Made by a program: the position numbers and the translations under genes
The notes under the pieces: generated by a model
What the model saw: only the letters and a program-made list of their open reading frames with translations
Database searches by the model: none
Told to the model about the DNA's origin: nothing
Assembly (NCBI RefSeq): GCF_036227325.1
Contig: NZ_CP109467.1
Span: forward strand, 4,774,001 to 4,838,000
Origin: Streptomyces sp. NBC_01465
Lineage (GTDB): Bacteria; Actinomycetota; Actinomycetes; Streptomycetales; Streptomycetaceae
Direction of reading: 5' to 3'
Length of the DNA stretch: 64,000 bases
Shown here: positions 32,010 to 39,656 of the stretch, in pieces
How positions within the stretch are numbered: position 1 is the stretch's first letter
Layout: every line of letters starts with the position of its first letter

Positions 32010-32600
32010 CCCCTCCAGTGCTGGGGTTGGCGGCTATCGGTCGGCAGGGAGGCCTGGCCACAGTGGGGAGGGGGCCTGGGGTGGGGTCGGCCCGGACCGG
32101 AAACGGCGAGTGGCGAGGGCGAGCCCGGGGCTGCGGGCGGTTGGCCGGTGCCCGGGTGCGGGCTGCGCCCGCAACAGCACCCCGGCCAGGATGGGTCCGG
32201 GACGCGGTCGGCGCGGGCCGCCGGTTCGCGCACCCTTTGCATGGGGCAGTTGCTCCCGCCTCGGCGTCAACCACTGTTCGTTCGGCGGGACTTCATGCCC
32301 CGCTGGTCACCGCCCGGTGGGTGGTGAGGCGGCGACACCCACAGTGCACCCTTTGCCTGGTTTGGGCAGTATGGCTGCCACTCCGAGATGTGGAGGTCCG
32401 GTGGGATCGGACCTCCGTATCTCGCAGTGGCCGGAGTCGAGGCCAGTTGCCCCGTTACGGCCGGAAGCGGACACCAGGCAGGCCCATATGTCCGCTACGC
32501 CTGTCCGTTTCCGACAGTAACCCGGGGTAACGGCCCTCGCCCCACCAACCCACCCACCGGACGGTGACCAGCGGGGCATGAACACCTGCCAACCGGTCGT

Positions 32601-32621
32601 GTCCCGCCGAGTGGTGTAGTC
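32601..32621. repeat. Left terminal inverted repeat of the IS element
   Basis: Starts GTCCCGCCGAGTGGTGTAG and overlaps the transposase stop codon (32620-32622). It is complementary to 33992-34012 with about three mismatches. Confidence 0.7.
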
Positions 32622-33860
32622 AGTGGAGCTTGTTGGGTTCCGGTTGTGTGGGGATCTTTCGTTGCGGTGTGGGCTTGTCGGTGAAGAGTTCGGCCATGGA
32701 GCCTTCGGAGAGGTAGCGGCGGTCGAAGACCTGCCACTCGTCGTGGAGTTCGGCCAGGACCGCGGCGGCGAGGCGGTCGAGGGCGGCGGGGTTGGGGAAG
32801 ACTTGGACGACATCGGTCCTGCGTTTGATCTCTCGGTTCAGCCGCTCCAGCGGGTTCGTGGACCAGATCTTCTTCCAGTGCGCGGGCGGGAAGTCCGCGA
32901 ACGCGGTGATGTCCGGTGCGGCTTCCAGCAACATGGCCTTGACCTTGGGAAACTGGCGTCCGAGCATGTCGGCCACCACGTTGAGCTGGGCGCGGACGGT
33001 CTCGGCGGTCGTCTGCGCGAAGATGGTGCGGATCGTTGCCGCGACCATCTCGCCGGAGCCTTTTCGATCACCGAGAAGACGTCGCGCACGAAGTGGACGC
33101 GGCACCTTTGCCAGGCCGATCCGAGGAACACGGTGCGGATCGCGGCCACCAGACCGCTGTGCGAATCGGAAATCACCAGCTGGACGTTGTCCAGGCCGCG
33201 GGAGCGCAGGCTGCGAAGGAACGTGGTCCAGAACGGCTTTGACTCGCTGTCGCCGACCATCAGTCCAAGGACCTCGCGGTGCCCGCTCGCCGAGATCCCG
33301 GTCGCGATGACCACCGCCTGCGAGACGATCCGGTGGTTCACCCTTGCCTTGCAGTACGTCGCGTCCAGGAAGACGTAGGGGAAGACCGTGTGGTCCAGAG
33401 GCCGTTCTTTGAACGCGGTGAGTTCCGCGTCGAGTTCGCCGCAGATCCGCGACACCTCGGACTTCGAGATCCCGCTGTCCGCACCGAGTGCTTTGACCAG
33501 GTCATCGACCGACCGGGTGGAGACACCGTGCACGTATGCCTCCATCACCACGGCGAACAGGGCCCGGTCGATACGCCGTCGGCGTTCCAGCAACGAGGGG
33601 AAGAACGACCCGCTCCGCACCTTGGGAATCTTCAGGTCCAAGTCGCCGGCCTGCGAGGTCAGCAGCCGGTCGCGATGGCCATTGCGCCAGGCCACACGGT
33701 CGCTCGAGTGCTCACCGGGGGCAGCCCCGATGGCTTCGGTTGCTTCGGCTTCGATGAGTTCTTGCAGGATCCGCTCGCACAACACCCTGATCGACTCGAT
33801 TCCATCGGCCGTACGTAGTGACTCCAGTAGCCGCATCAGGTCAGACTGGGACAAGGCCAT
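32620..33860 (-). pseudogene. IS256-type transposase, frameshifted
   Basis: Two overlapping frames make up one transposase of about 413 residues. The first part (33860 down to about 33060) has the IS256 DDE signatures: FLDATYCKARV (first Asp, about residue 167), LVISDSHSGL with the second Asp (about 230), and WQRCRVHFVRDVF. The second part resumes in another frame with GEMVAATIRTIFAQ and ends PAHWKKIWSTNPLERLNREIKRR, which holds the final Glu. The frames join at GAAAAGG (33058-33065), where a one-base loss, or a -1 slip on AAAAG, would connect them. A simple disabling mutation is more likely because IS256 transposases are normally single-frame. Confidence 0.85.
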
Positions 33861-33991
33861 CGCGTCCTCCTCGGTTGAACTGGCCGTTCACCAGGGAGAC
33901 TTACGCGATGGCCTGCCCCTTGGTCAGGGAGCAGTCACCAGCAACGGGCGCACGCCCCGGGCAGACACCCGCGCATTCCGAAACGGGGACC

Positions 33992-34012
33992 GGCTACACC
34001 ACTCAGTGGGAC
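33992..34012. repeat. Right terminal inverted repeat of the IS element
   Basis: GGCTACACCACTCAGTGGGA plus one C, complementary to the left end at 32601-32621 with about three mismatches. It lies 132 bases upstream of the transposase start. Confidence 0.7.
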
Positions 34013-34465
34013 GCCATCTGCCAACCGGCGGCCCGTTGGCGCCGAGCCGAGACCGGCGGCCCCATGCAAGTGGTGCGACACCCGCCCCCGGCGCGGGGAG
34101 CGGAGCTCCATCCCGGACGCTGTAACCGCAACTTCCCCGCCGAAGTGCCCCGCAGCCGAACCGATCAGCCCTACCGGTCCGCACGAGCATCGCGGTGTCC
34201 ACGATGCCGCAACCACCGCGCGGCAGCGGCCAGCCGGACTCGCCCCCAGGGCGAGGCCTACGACGCGCAGCGTCGTAGATCTTGTGACACCAGCACCGAA
34301 CCGACCCGCGCGACCGGCAACCCGCGCCCGCCCCCCACCTGTTTGCTGTAGCCAGATTCAGTGCGCCGGAGGCGCGAGACGAAACCCGCAGACTGTCGGG
34401 CACCCGAAGCCCACCACCGGGCCCCCGGGCCCCACCCGGCACCGATCGCATTGCGAGGACGGCAC
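34013..34465. other. Intergenic region downstream of the IS element, no gene
   Basis: About 450 bases with no supported coding frame. It contains a short hairpin, CTACGACG (34258-34265) and CGTCGTAG (34271-34278) around CGCAG, which could be a terminator, and is otherwise unremarkable. Confidence 0.5.
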
Positions 34466-34861
34466 GTGATGATCCACCTCCCCGAGGGGTCCTGGTGGGA
34501 CTGGGATGTTGTGGAGTGGAACGCGGGCCGGTTGTGCCTGGGCGCCGGGCACGATCTCTCGTACGCCCATCACCTGGAACTGGTGCTCACCGACCCCGTC
34601 TGGGTCAGCTGTCCAGCCGCCTTCCAGGACCCCGTCTTCCGCGACCCCGCACCCGACGAAGTGCGGCTGCTCGCCGACCAGTTGGGTGAGACGCCACCGG
34701 TCGTCCTGGCCTTCGACGCGGACGCGGGCGGCGCCCGCCCGGCAGCCTGCCTGATCGCTGCCGGGAGACTCGACATCCTCCAGGGCGCGGTCTACCGCTA
34801 CTGGCGCGAACTCGCCGCCGGGGAACGCCTCGCCCCCGGGGTGCGGCCGCCGTCGGCGTGA
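34466..34861 (+). CDS. Hypothetical protein
   Basis: 131 residues from the GTG at 34466 (GAGGA 6 bases upstream). An ATG at 34469 is equally possible. I do not recognise the family. The protein starts with IHLPEGSWWDWDVVEWNAGR, is rich in Trp/Tyr and acidic residues, has no signal peptide or membrane segment, and shows DPAPDEVRLLADQLGETPP and LIAAGRLDILQGAVYRYWRE. Third-position GC is high and consistent with a real gene. It stands alone between an IS element and the FG-GAP gene, so context gives no clue. Confidence 0.6.
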   Translation: MMIHLPEGSWWDWDVVEWNAGRLCLGAGHDLSYAHHLELVLTDPVWVSCPAAFQDPVFRDPAPDEVRLLADQLGETPPVVLAFDADAGGARPAACLIAAGRLDILQGAVYRYWRELAAGERLAPGVRPPSA

Positions 34862-34982
34862 CCGCTGGACCTCTCGCTCCGGACCACCTCCGTCACCCCG
34901 TCCCCGACGTCGGTCGGCCTCGCGGATGACCGGGCCCACGCCTCGGCAGGCGTGGCGCCAAGGCGGTTGCTCCAGGTTGAGG

Positions 34983-34999
34983 AGATATGCCTGATATCT
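34983..34999. promoter_or_regulatory. AT-rich inverted repeat in the FG-GAP gene promoter
   Basis: AGATAT (34983-34988) and ATATCT (34994-34999) flank GCCTG in an unusually AT-rich 60-bp stretch directly upstream of the FG-GAP gene. It is likely part of its promoter. Confidence 0.35.
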
Positions 35000-35042
35000 G
35001 TGAGATTTAGATTTCTCGCACGCAAATGTTGAGGTGTCGTCC

Positions 35043-36908
35043 ATGAATGTCCGTCCACTCCGCAACCTCGCGCTGAGCGTGGCAGCGGTCGTCCCCCTGC
35101 TCGGCGCCGTCCCTCTGCTCGGCGCCGTCCCCGGCCCGGCCCCCGCAGCCCAGTACGACGTGAGCGTGACGGAGGGCAGCATCGCCCGGTACTCGCAGCT
35201 CGCCGGAAGCGGGGGCACGGCTGAGGACACGTACAGCTACACGCTGTCGGGGGCGGCGTCCTGGGGAGAAGTCTCCCCGGGGCCGTTCTTCCACTGCGCG
35301 GTCACGGGCGCGGTGCTGAAGTGCACGCCCTTCCAGGGCGATCCGCATGCCTCGGAGCGTGTCGTGACGGCTCAGGTCGTCGTGCCGGAAGGGTCCGCGG
35401 GCAGTACGTCCACAGTGACCGCCGTGACCCCGGCCGGCCGCGACACGCATGTGTACACGGCCGCCGAGAGGCCCAGGACCGCCCAGTCCCTGGCCGCATC
35501 CGGCTCTCCCACCCTGGTGATCAAGGCGCCGGAGGCAGGCGAAACACCCGACTTCGGGTCCGCGCTCGCCTTCGGGGGCAGCGCCTGGGTGGTCGGCCCG
35601 CCCGCGTTCGCGTTCGAACTGCCGCGAGGCGTGCGGGAGAACTCCCCCGACTGCACACAGGACGGACAGCAGGTCACCTGCACGCGCCCTCAGGGAGGCG
35701 CCGGTGACTACCGCGTCCCTCTCACCGTGGCGGCCGACGCCCCGGAAGGTACGACCACCACGACGGGAACCGCCACGGCACGCGCCGGACTGGGCACGGT
35801 GTTCGGCGTCACCGTCGTCACGCCGTTCGAGCTGCATCTGGAGGTCAAGCAGCGGGGCGCCGCCCCCAGGCACGACTACAACGCCGACGGCCGCAGCGAC
35901 ATGGCCGTCTGGTACGACTACGCCGACGGCAGCGACGCGCTCCACACCCTCCTCGCGAAGCCCGACGGCGGCTTCAACGCCCCCGCCGCCGCCTGGCAGG
36001 CACCCACCGGCCACTACGCCGACTCCCGCATGAAGCGCGTCGCCGGCGACTTCAACGGGGACGGCATCGGCGACATCGCCACCGTCTACGGCTACGCCAC
36101 CGGCGAGGTCCGTCTGATCACCTGGCTCGGCAAGGGCGACGGCACGTTCCGCGCACCCCTGCACTCATGGGGCGTGGCGTCAGGCTGGGCGTTCAGTCGC
36201 ATGACGCTCCAGGCTGGTGACTTCAACGGGGACGGTCGCGACGACCTCGCCGTCTGGTACGACTACGCCGCCGGCAACGACGCGCTCCAGACCTTCCTCG
36301 CGAAGCCGGACGGCGGCTTCAGTGCCCCAACTGCCGCTTGGGAGGCTCCGGCAGGGCATTTCGCGCGGTCGCGGATGAAGTTCGCCGCCGGTGACTTCGA
36401 CGGGGACGGCATCGGCGACATCGCGGCTGTCTACGGGTATGCCGACGGCCGCGTGGCGGCCCTGACGTGGACCGCCAAGTCCGACGGCACGTTCAACGCA
36501 CCCCGGTCCTCCTGGCAGGTCGGCTCCGGCTGGACCTTCAGCCGCATGACGCTCCAGGCTGGTGACTTCAACGGGGACGGTCGCGACGACCTCGCCGTCT
36601 GGTACGACTACGCCGCCGGCAACGACGCGCTCCAGACCTTCCTCGCGAAGCCGGACGGCGGCTTCAGTGCCCCGACTGCCGCTTGGGAGGCTCCGGCAGG
36701 GCATTTCGCGCGGTCGCGGATGAAGTTCGCCGCCGGTGACTTCGACGGGGACGGCATCGGCGACATCGCGGCTGTCTACGGGTATGCCGACGGCCGCGTG
36801 GCGGCCCTGACGTGGACCGCCAAGTCCGACGGCACGTTCAACGCACCCCGGTCCTCCTGGCAGGTCGGCTCCGGCTGGACCTTCAGCCGCATGCACGTCC
36901 TCGACTAG
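35043..36908 (+). CDS. Secreted FG-GAP/VCBS repeat protein
   Basis: 621 residues from the ATG at 35043, with GAGG 8 bases upstream. A signal peptide (about 1-32, LALSVAAVVPLLGAVPLLGAV) is followed by a beta-rich, Cys-containing region (about 35-275). Five or six FG-GAP/VCBS repeats (about 280-620) follow, with calcium-binding loops DYNADGRSD, DFNGDGIGD, DFNGDGRDD and DFDGDGIGD. These form a partial beta-propeller, extracellular or cell-surface. Two consecutive 345-bp units at 36201-36545 and 36546-36890 differ at only one base I could find. Its stop shares the sequence CTAG with the convergent PdxH-like gene. Confidence 0.88.
   Translation: MNVRPLRNLALSVAAVVPLLGAVPLLGAVPGPAPAAQYDVSVTEGSIARYSQLAGSGGTAEDTYSYTLSGAASWGEVSPGPFFHCAVTGAVLKCTPFQGDPHASERVVTAQVVVPEGSAGSTSTVTAVTPAGRDTHVYTAAERPRTAQSLAASGSPTLVIKAPEAGETPDFGSALAFGGSAWVVGPPAFAFELPRGVRENSPDCTQDGQQVTCTRPQGGAGDYRVPLTVAADAPEGTTTTTGTATARAGLGTVFGVTVVTPFELHLEVKQRGAAPRHDYNADGRSDMAVWYDYADGSDALHTLLAKPDGGFNAPAAAWQAPTGHYADSRMKRVAGDFNGDGIGDIATVYGYATGEVRLITWLGKGDGTFRAPLHSWGVASGWAFSRMTLQAGDFNGDGRDDLAVWYDYAAGNDALQTFLAKPDGGFSAPTAAWEAPAGHFARSRMKFAAGDFDGDGIGDIAAVYGYADGRVAALTWTAKSDGTFNAPRSSWQVGSGWTFSRMTLQAGDFNGDGRDDLAVWYDYAAGNDALQTFLAKPDGGFSAPTAAWEAPAGHFARSRMKFAAGDFDGDGIGDIAAVYGYADGRVAALTWTAKSDGTFNAPRSSWQVGSGWTFSRMHVLD
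36201..36890 (+). repeat. Near-identical tandem duplication of a 345-bp coding unit
   Basis: Unit A (36201-36545) and unit B (36546-36890) each encode 115 residues with two FG-GAP motifs. Reading them side by side, I found one difference, CCAACTGCC against CCGACTGCC, which is synonymous. The unit before them (35862-36200) is a diverged relative. This marks a recent in-frame duplication. Confidence 0.9.
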
Positions 36909-37564
36909 GGCCAGAGCAACTCGCGCGCCCAGTCCCCGCCCGCCTCCCCACGCCGGTACCGCAGCCGTACGTGCTGCCTGCGCGCGTCCCCCTGGAAGAA
37001 CTCGACCTCCGTCGGCTCCAGTACGTACAGCCGCCACGTCTCCACCGGGGCGTCTGGCTCCGCCCGCGCCCGCTCCCAGGCCGCCGCCGACACCGTCCGC
37101 AGCTCCTCCTGCGAGCCGAGCACCTCGCTCATCCGGCCGGTCATCGCCGCCGCCAGCGCCCCCGTCGAGCGGGCGTGCAGATCGGCCTGGCTCTCGGGGG
37201 AGGGGGCCGCGGTCACCGGGCCCCGGATCCGGATCTGCCGCGCCTGCGCGGGCCAGTAGAAGCCGAGCGCGGCGTGCGGGTGGGCCGCCAGTTGCTCGCC
37301 CTTGCGGCTGGTGGAGTGCGACGCGAAGTGCCAGCCGCGCTCGTCCGCGCCGTGCAGCATCAGGACCCGTACGTCCGGGAGCCCGTCGTCACCCACCGTG
37401 GCGAGGGACATCACGTGCGGCTCGGTCTGCCCTGCCGCGACCGCCTCCGCGAACCACTCGTGGAAGAGGGGGAGAGGTGCGGAGGGTGCGCCGGCCGGGT
37501 CGAAGGCGGGCAGCTCGGGGAGGTCCCATACGCGCTGGGTGTGCAGCAGTGCCGTGAAGTCCAT
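36905..37564 (-). CDS. pdxH: Pyridoxamine/pyridoxine 5'-phosphate oxidase family protein
   Basis: 219 residues from the ATG at 37564. A GTG five codons upstream (37579) is an alternative that would overlap the preceding gene by 4 bases. The split-barrel FMN fold shows PDVRVLMLHGADERGWHFASH (cited by position, about 63-83) with SRKGEQLAAHPHAALGFYW and RQIRIRGPV. The C-terminal PdxH dimerisation region is FFQGDARRQHVRLRYRR (about 188-204), including the typical R-x-H-x-R ligand pattern as RQHVRLR. It should make pyridoxal phosphate with FMN and oxygen. It is possibly one of several paralogues in the genome, since the sequence is at the divergent end of the family. Confidence 0.82.
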   Translation of the reverse strand: MDFTALLHTQRVWDLPELPAFDPAGAPSAPLPLFHEWFAEAVAAGQTEPHVMSLATVGDDGLPDVRVLMLHGADERGWHFASHSTSRKGEQLAAHPHAALGFYWPAQARQIRIRGPVTAAPSPESQADLHARSTGALAAAMTGRMSEVLGSQEELRTVSAAAWERARAEPDAPVETWRLYVLEPTEVEFFQGDARRQHVRLRYRRGEAGGDWARELLWP

Positions 37565-37575
37565 GCCCCCGATTC

Positions 37576-37983
37576 TCACCCCGGGTCATGACAGAGCTGC
37601 GCCGTGACCACGGCATGGAGCAGCGCCGGGTCCACGAACTCGCCCACGCCCGGCGGATCGCATCTCCAGTGCAGGGGATACGTATTGCCGTACGCCGCCG
37701 GGATCCCGATGTACTGGTCGCGTACGGAGGGCCCGAAGCAGGTCGCGCCCGGTGGCCAGTCGTGCCGGCTGCTCGTACCGGGCGGGATGAGGAAGTACGT
37801 CCACCGGCCTCCTGCCACCTCCCGGACGACGGGTCCCGGGCTGCCGCTCGTGAGCATGGCGAGGTGATGGAGGACGGCCTCGCCGCGCACGCCGCGTACG
37901 CGGATCGCGTCGAAGTGCACGCCGGTGAGCCGTAGTTGGTGGCCGGAGGCGGGGATCCAGTCGGGGGTCTCTTTTCTTGTCAT
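37576..37983 (-). CDS. Conserved hypothetical protein associated with XRE/DUF397 loci
   Basis: 135 residues. It has a pattern common in short streptomycete proteins that resemble a fragment of bifunctional primase/polymerase-like proteins: HFDAIRVRGVRGEAVLHHL (about 23-41), WTYFLIPPGTSSRHDWPPGA, and a C-terminal DPALLHAVV. No catalytic residues of primase are evident, so no enzymatic role is proposed. It is divergent from the XRE regulator gene and overlaps or abuts the PdxH-like gene. The context suggests membership of the neighbouring XRE/DUF397 module. Confidence 0.65.
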   Translation of the reverse strand: MTRKETPDWIPASGHQLRLTGVHFDAIRVRGVRGEAVLHHLAMLTSGSPGPVVREVAGGRWTYFLIPPGTSSRHDWPPGATCFGPSVRDQYIGIPAAYGNTYPLHWRCDPPGVGEFVDPALLHAVVTAQLCHDPG

Positions 37984-38066
37984 GGCTACGAGCTTCGGGG
38001 TGATTGCGTAGCGTTACTAGACGTACGTGGTGCACATCGGCGTGATGTGGAGAGGGTGGTGGCCCC

Positions 38067-38906
38067 GTGACGGCCAACAACAAGACGAGCGAGACGAACG
38101 CGGCCCAGCCGTCCCCGGCGCGCCTGCACGTGGGGGAGCTGCTGAGGAACTTCCGGTCGCGGGCGGGACTGACGCGGCAGGAGGTGAGCGAGCGGCTGCT
38201 GGTGTCGGAGTCGACGGCGGGGGCGTACGAGCGGGGGGAGCGGATCCCTACGACCAGCTATCTGGTGGACGCGGATGCGTTTCTGGATGCGCGGGGGGCG
38301 TTGAAGTCGTGCATTCCGATGATGGAGGAGGAGAAGTACCCGCCTACGTTCGTGGGGTGGGTGCGGCTGGAGAAGAAGGCGGCAAGCATCTCGGCGTACG
38401 AGAACATGCTGGTCCCGGGGCTCCTGCAGACCGAGGAGTACATCCAGGCGCTGTACGAGGTGCGCATCCCACAGCTGCCTGACGTGGAGATCGAGAAGAA
38501 CGTCGAGGCGCGGATCGAGCGGCAAGGGGTCCTGAAGCGGGATCCGCTGCCGATCGTTGCGTACGTGATCGAGGAGTCGGTCATCCAGCGGCCGCTGGGG
38601 AGCCGTACGGTTTTGCGGAACCAACTGCTCCACGTGCTGGAATGCATGCAGACGATGCACAACCTGATGGTGCAGGTGATGCCCACGGAGAGGCTTGCGC
38701 ACGCGGGACTGCAGGGCTCATTTGCGTTGGCCAGCACGCCAGAAGGGCGAAATTGGGGGTACGCCGACCGGCCGGGCGGCGGTACGTTGATCTCCAAGCC
38801 GCAGGAGGTCAACCAACTCACGGACCGCTTCGGCATGTTGCGGGCACAGGCGCTCACGCCCTGGGAGTCCGCAGAACTGATCGAGAGGACGGCGGAGCGA
38901 CTGTGA
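38067..38906 (+). CDS. XRE-family HTH regulator with DUF5753 domain
   Basis: 279 residues from a GTG. The N-terminal HTH (about 20-75) contains LRNFRSRAGLTRQEVSERLL and VSESTAGAYERGERIP. The C-terminal DUF5753 region (about 95-270) contains MLVPGLLQTEEYIQALYEV (about 113-131) and RQGVLKRDPLPIVAYVIEES. This is the classic streptomycete BldB/WhiJ-type regulator that partners a DUF397 protein. The next gene is DUF397, translationally coupled (GTGA). The pair is thought to regulate development or stress genes, with the DUF397 protein opposing the XRE protein. Confidence 0.93.
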   Translation: MTANNKTSETNAAQPSPARLHVGELLRNFRSRAGLTRQEVSERLLVSESTAGAYERGERIPTTSYLVDADAFLDARGALKSCIPMMEEEKYPPTFVGWVRLEKKAASISAYENMLVPGLLQTEEYIQALYEVRIPQLPDVEIEKNVEARIERQGVLKRDPLPIVAYVIEESVIQRPLGSRTVLRNQLLHVLECMQTMHNLMVQVMPTERLAHAGLQGSFALASTPEGRNWGYADRPGGGTLISKPQEVNQLTDRFGMLRAQALTPWESAELIERTAERL

Positions 38907-39145
38907 CCACCGAGCGACTGACCTGGTTCAAGTCGAGTTACAGCGGCAACGAAGGTGGCAACTGCGTCGAGATCGCCTACGCCTGGCGCAAGTCCAGCTA
39001 CAGCGACAACGAGGGCGGCAACTGCATCGAGGTAGCCACCCACCCCCACGCCATCCACATCCGCGACTCCAAGATCCCCGACGGCCCTACCTTCACCGTC
39101 ACCCCCGCCGCCTGGTCCGCCTTCGTCAGGGCGTCGGCTCAGTGA
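38903..39145 (+). CDS. DUF397-domain protein with a duplicated motif
   Basis: 80 residues from a GTG overlapping the XRE stop. The DUF397 hallmark W-x-K-S-S-Y-S-x-N-x-G-G-N-C-x-E is present twice: WFKSSYSGNEGGNCVEIA (about 7-24) and WRKSSYSDNEGGNCIEVA (about 28-45). The usual C-terminal half follows (IRDSKIPDGPTFTVTPAAW). Normal members have one copy, so the N-terminal part was duplicated in place. It probably acts as the antagonist of the upstream XRE protein. Its stop overlaps the start of the following membrane-protein gene. Confidence 0.9.
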   Translation: MTTERLTWFKSSYSGNEGGNCVEIAYAWRKSSYSDNEGGNCIEVATHPHAIHIRDSKIPDGPTFTVTPAAWSAFVRASAQ

Positions 39146-39573
39146 GCGAGAGTGTGAGCGAGAGCGAGCGCGTGCCGTTCAACTGGCCCTGGTCCAGACG
39201 CACCGCCCTCACCCCCGACCTCGTCGTCGGCATAAGCCTGCTCCTCCTCGAAGCCGCCGCCTTCATAGGTGTAAGGCTCGGCAGCGGCATGAGCGTCTGG
39301 GTCGCCGAGTGGGCGGACGCCGACACCGCCTCCGTACAGCGCGCCAGCATCAGAGCGGCGGAGTACTTCCTCCTCACCACCCTCGCCTTCGTGGTCCTCG
39401 CTGTCCTGGCCCGCGCCCCGTGGACCATCGCGCTGCAGCTCCTCGCCGCCGTGACGCTGGCCGTCCTGCTCGCGTACTCGCAGCACGCCTACGACCAGTC
39501 CCACCCCCGCCCCGCACCCACCCCCGGCCCCAACTACCAGCCCTGCTACAGCGGCAGCGGAACCTGCGACTGA
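39142..39573 (+). CDS. Hypothetical membrane protein
   Basis: 143 residues from a GTG overlapping the DUF397 stop (GTGA), so it belongs to the XRE/DUF397 transcript. Three hydrophobic segments (about 27-48, 75-92 and 95-115) are followed by a Pro-rich tail with two cysteines (CYSGSGTC) near the C-terminus. The N-terminus is Ser/Glu-rich (SESVSESE). I recognise no family. A membrane protein coupled to an XRE/DUF397 pair suggests it is the output or sensor of that module. Confidence 0.65.
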   Translation: MSESVSESERVPFNWPWSRRTALTPDLVVGISLLLLEAAAFIGVRLGSGMSVWVAEWADADTASVQRASIRAAEYFLLTTLAFVVLAVLARAPWTIALQLLAAVTLAVLLAYSQHAYDQSHPRPAPTPGPNYQPCYSGSGTCD

Positions 39574-39656
39574 ACGCCTCGCGCCAATTCCCTACACGCC
39601 CTTGGATAGTTGCATTATCTTAGGCCCCCTGTGGCTTCATCCAGGGGGATCACTAC

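Larger units (their letters stand above)
31720..32600. other. Long intergenic region between the PadR promoter and the IS element, no gene
   Basis: About 880 bases. The first 50 hold the PadR promoter/operator. The rest is G-rich on the plus strand without a credible coding frame. It includes a long imperfect hairpin (31943-32009, arms CCGGAGTAAAGGG and CCCTTGACTCCGG) and an inverted pair of roughly 30-bp blocks near 32290-32325 and 32552-32582 containing TTCATGCCCCGCTGGTCACC and its complement. Confidence 0.6.
32601..34012 (-). mobile_element. IS256-family insertion sequence, about 1.4 kb
   Basis: The terminal inverted repeats are 32601-32621 (beginning GTCCCGCCGAGTGGTG) and 33992-34012 (ending CCACTCAGTGGGAC). 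They match at about 18 of 21 positions. The element contains one IS256-type (MULE-superfamily DDE) transposase gene disrupted by a frameshift. No 8-9-bp target duplication directly abuts the ends, although the 11-mer CTGCCAACCGG occurs just outside both (32586-32596 and 34018-34028). This suggests an old or rearranged insertion. Confidence 0.75.

Noticed and set aside
31770..32260. Open frames in the PadR-IS intergenic region
   Set aside because: They show Arg/Pro-rich composition without a ribosome site or family resemblance, and dense hairpins indicate non-coding DNA.
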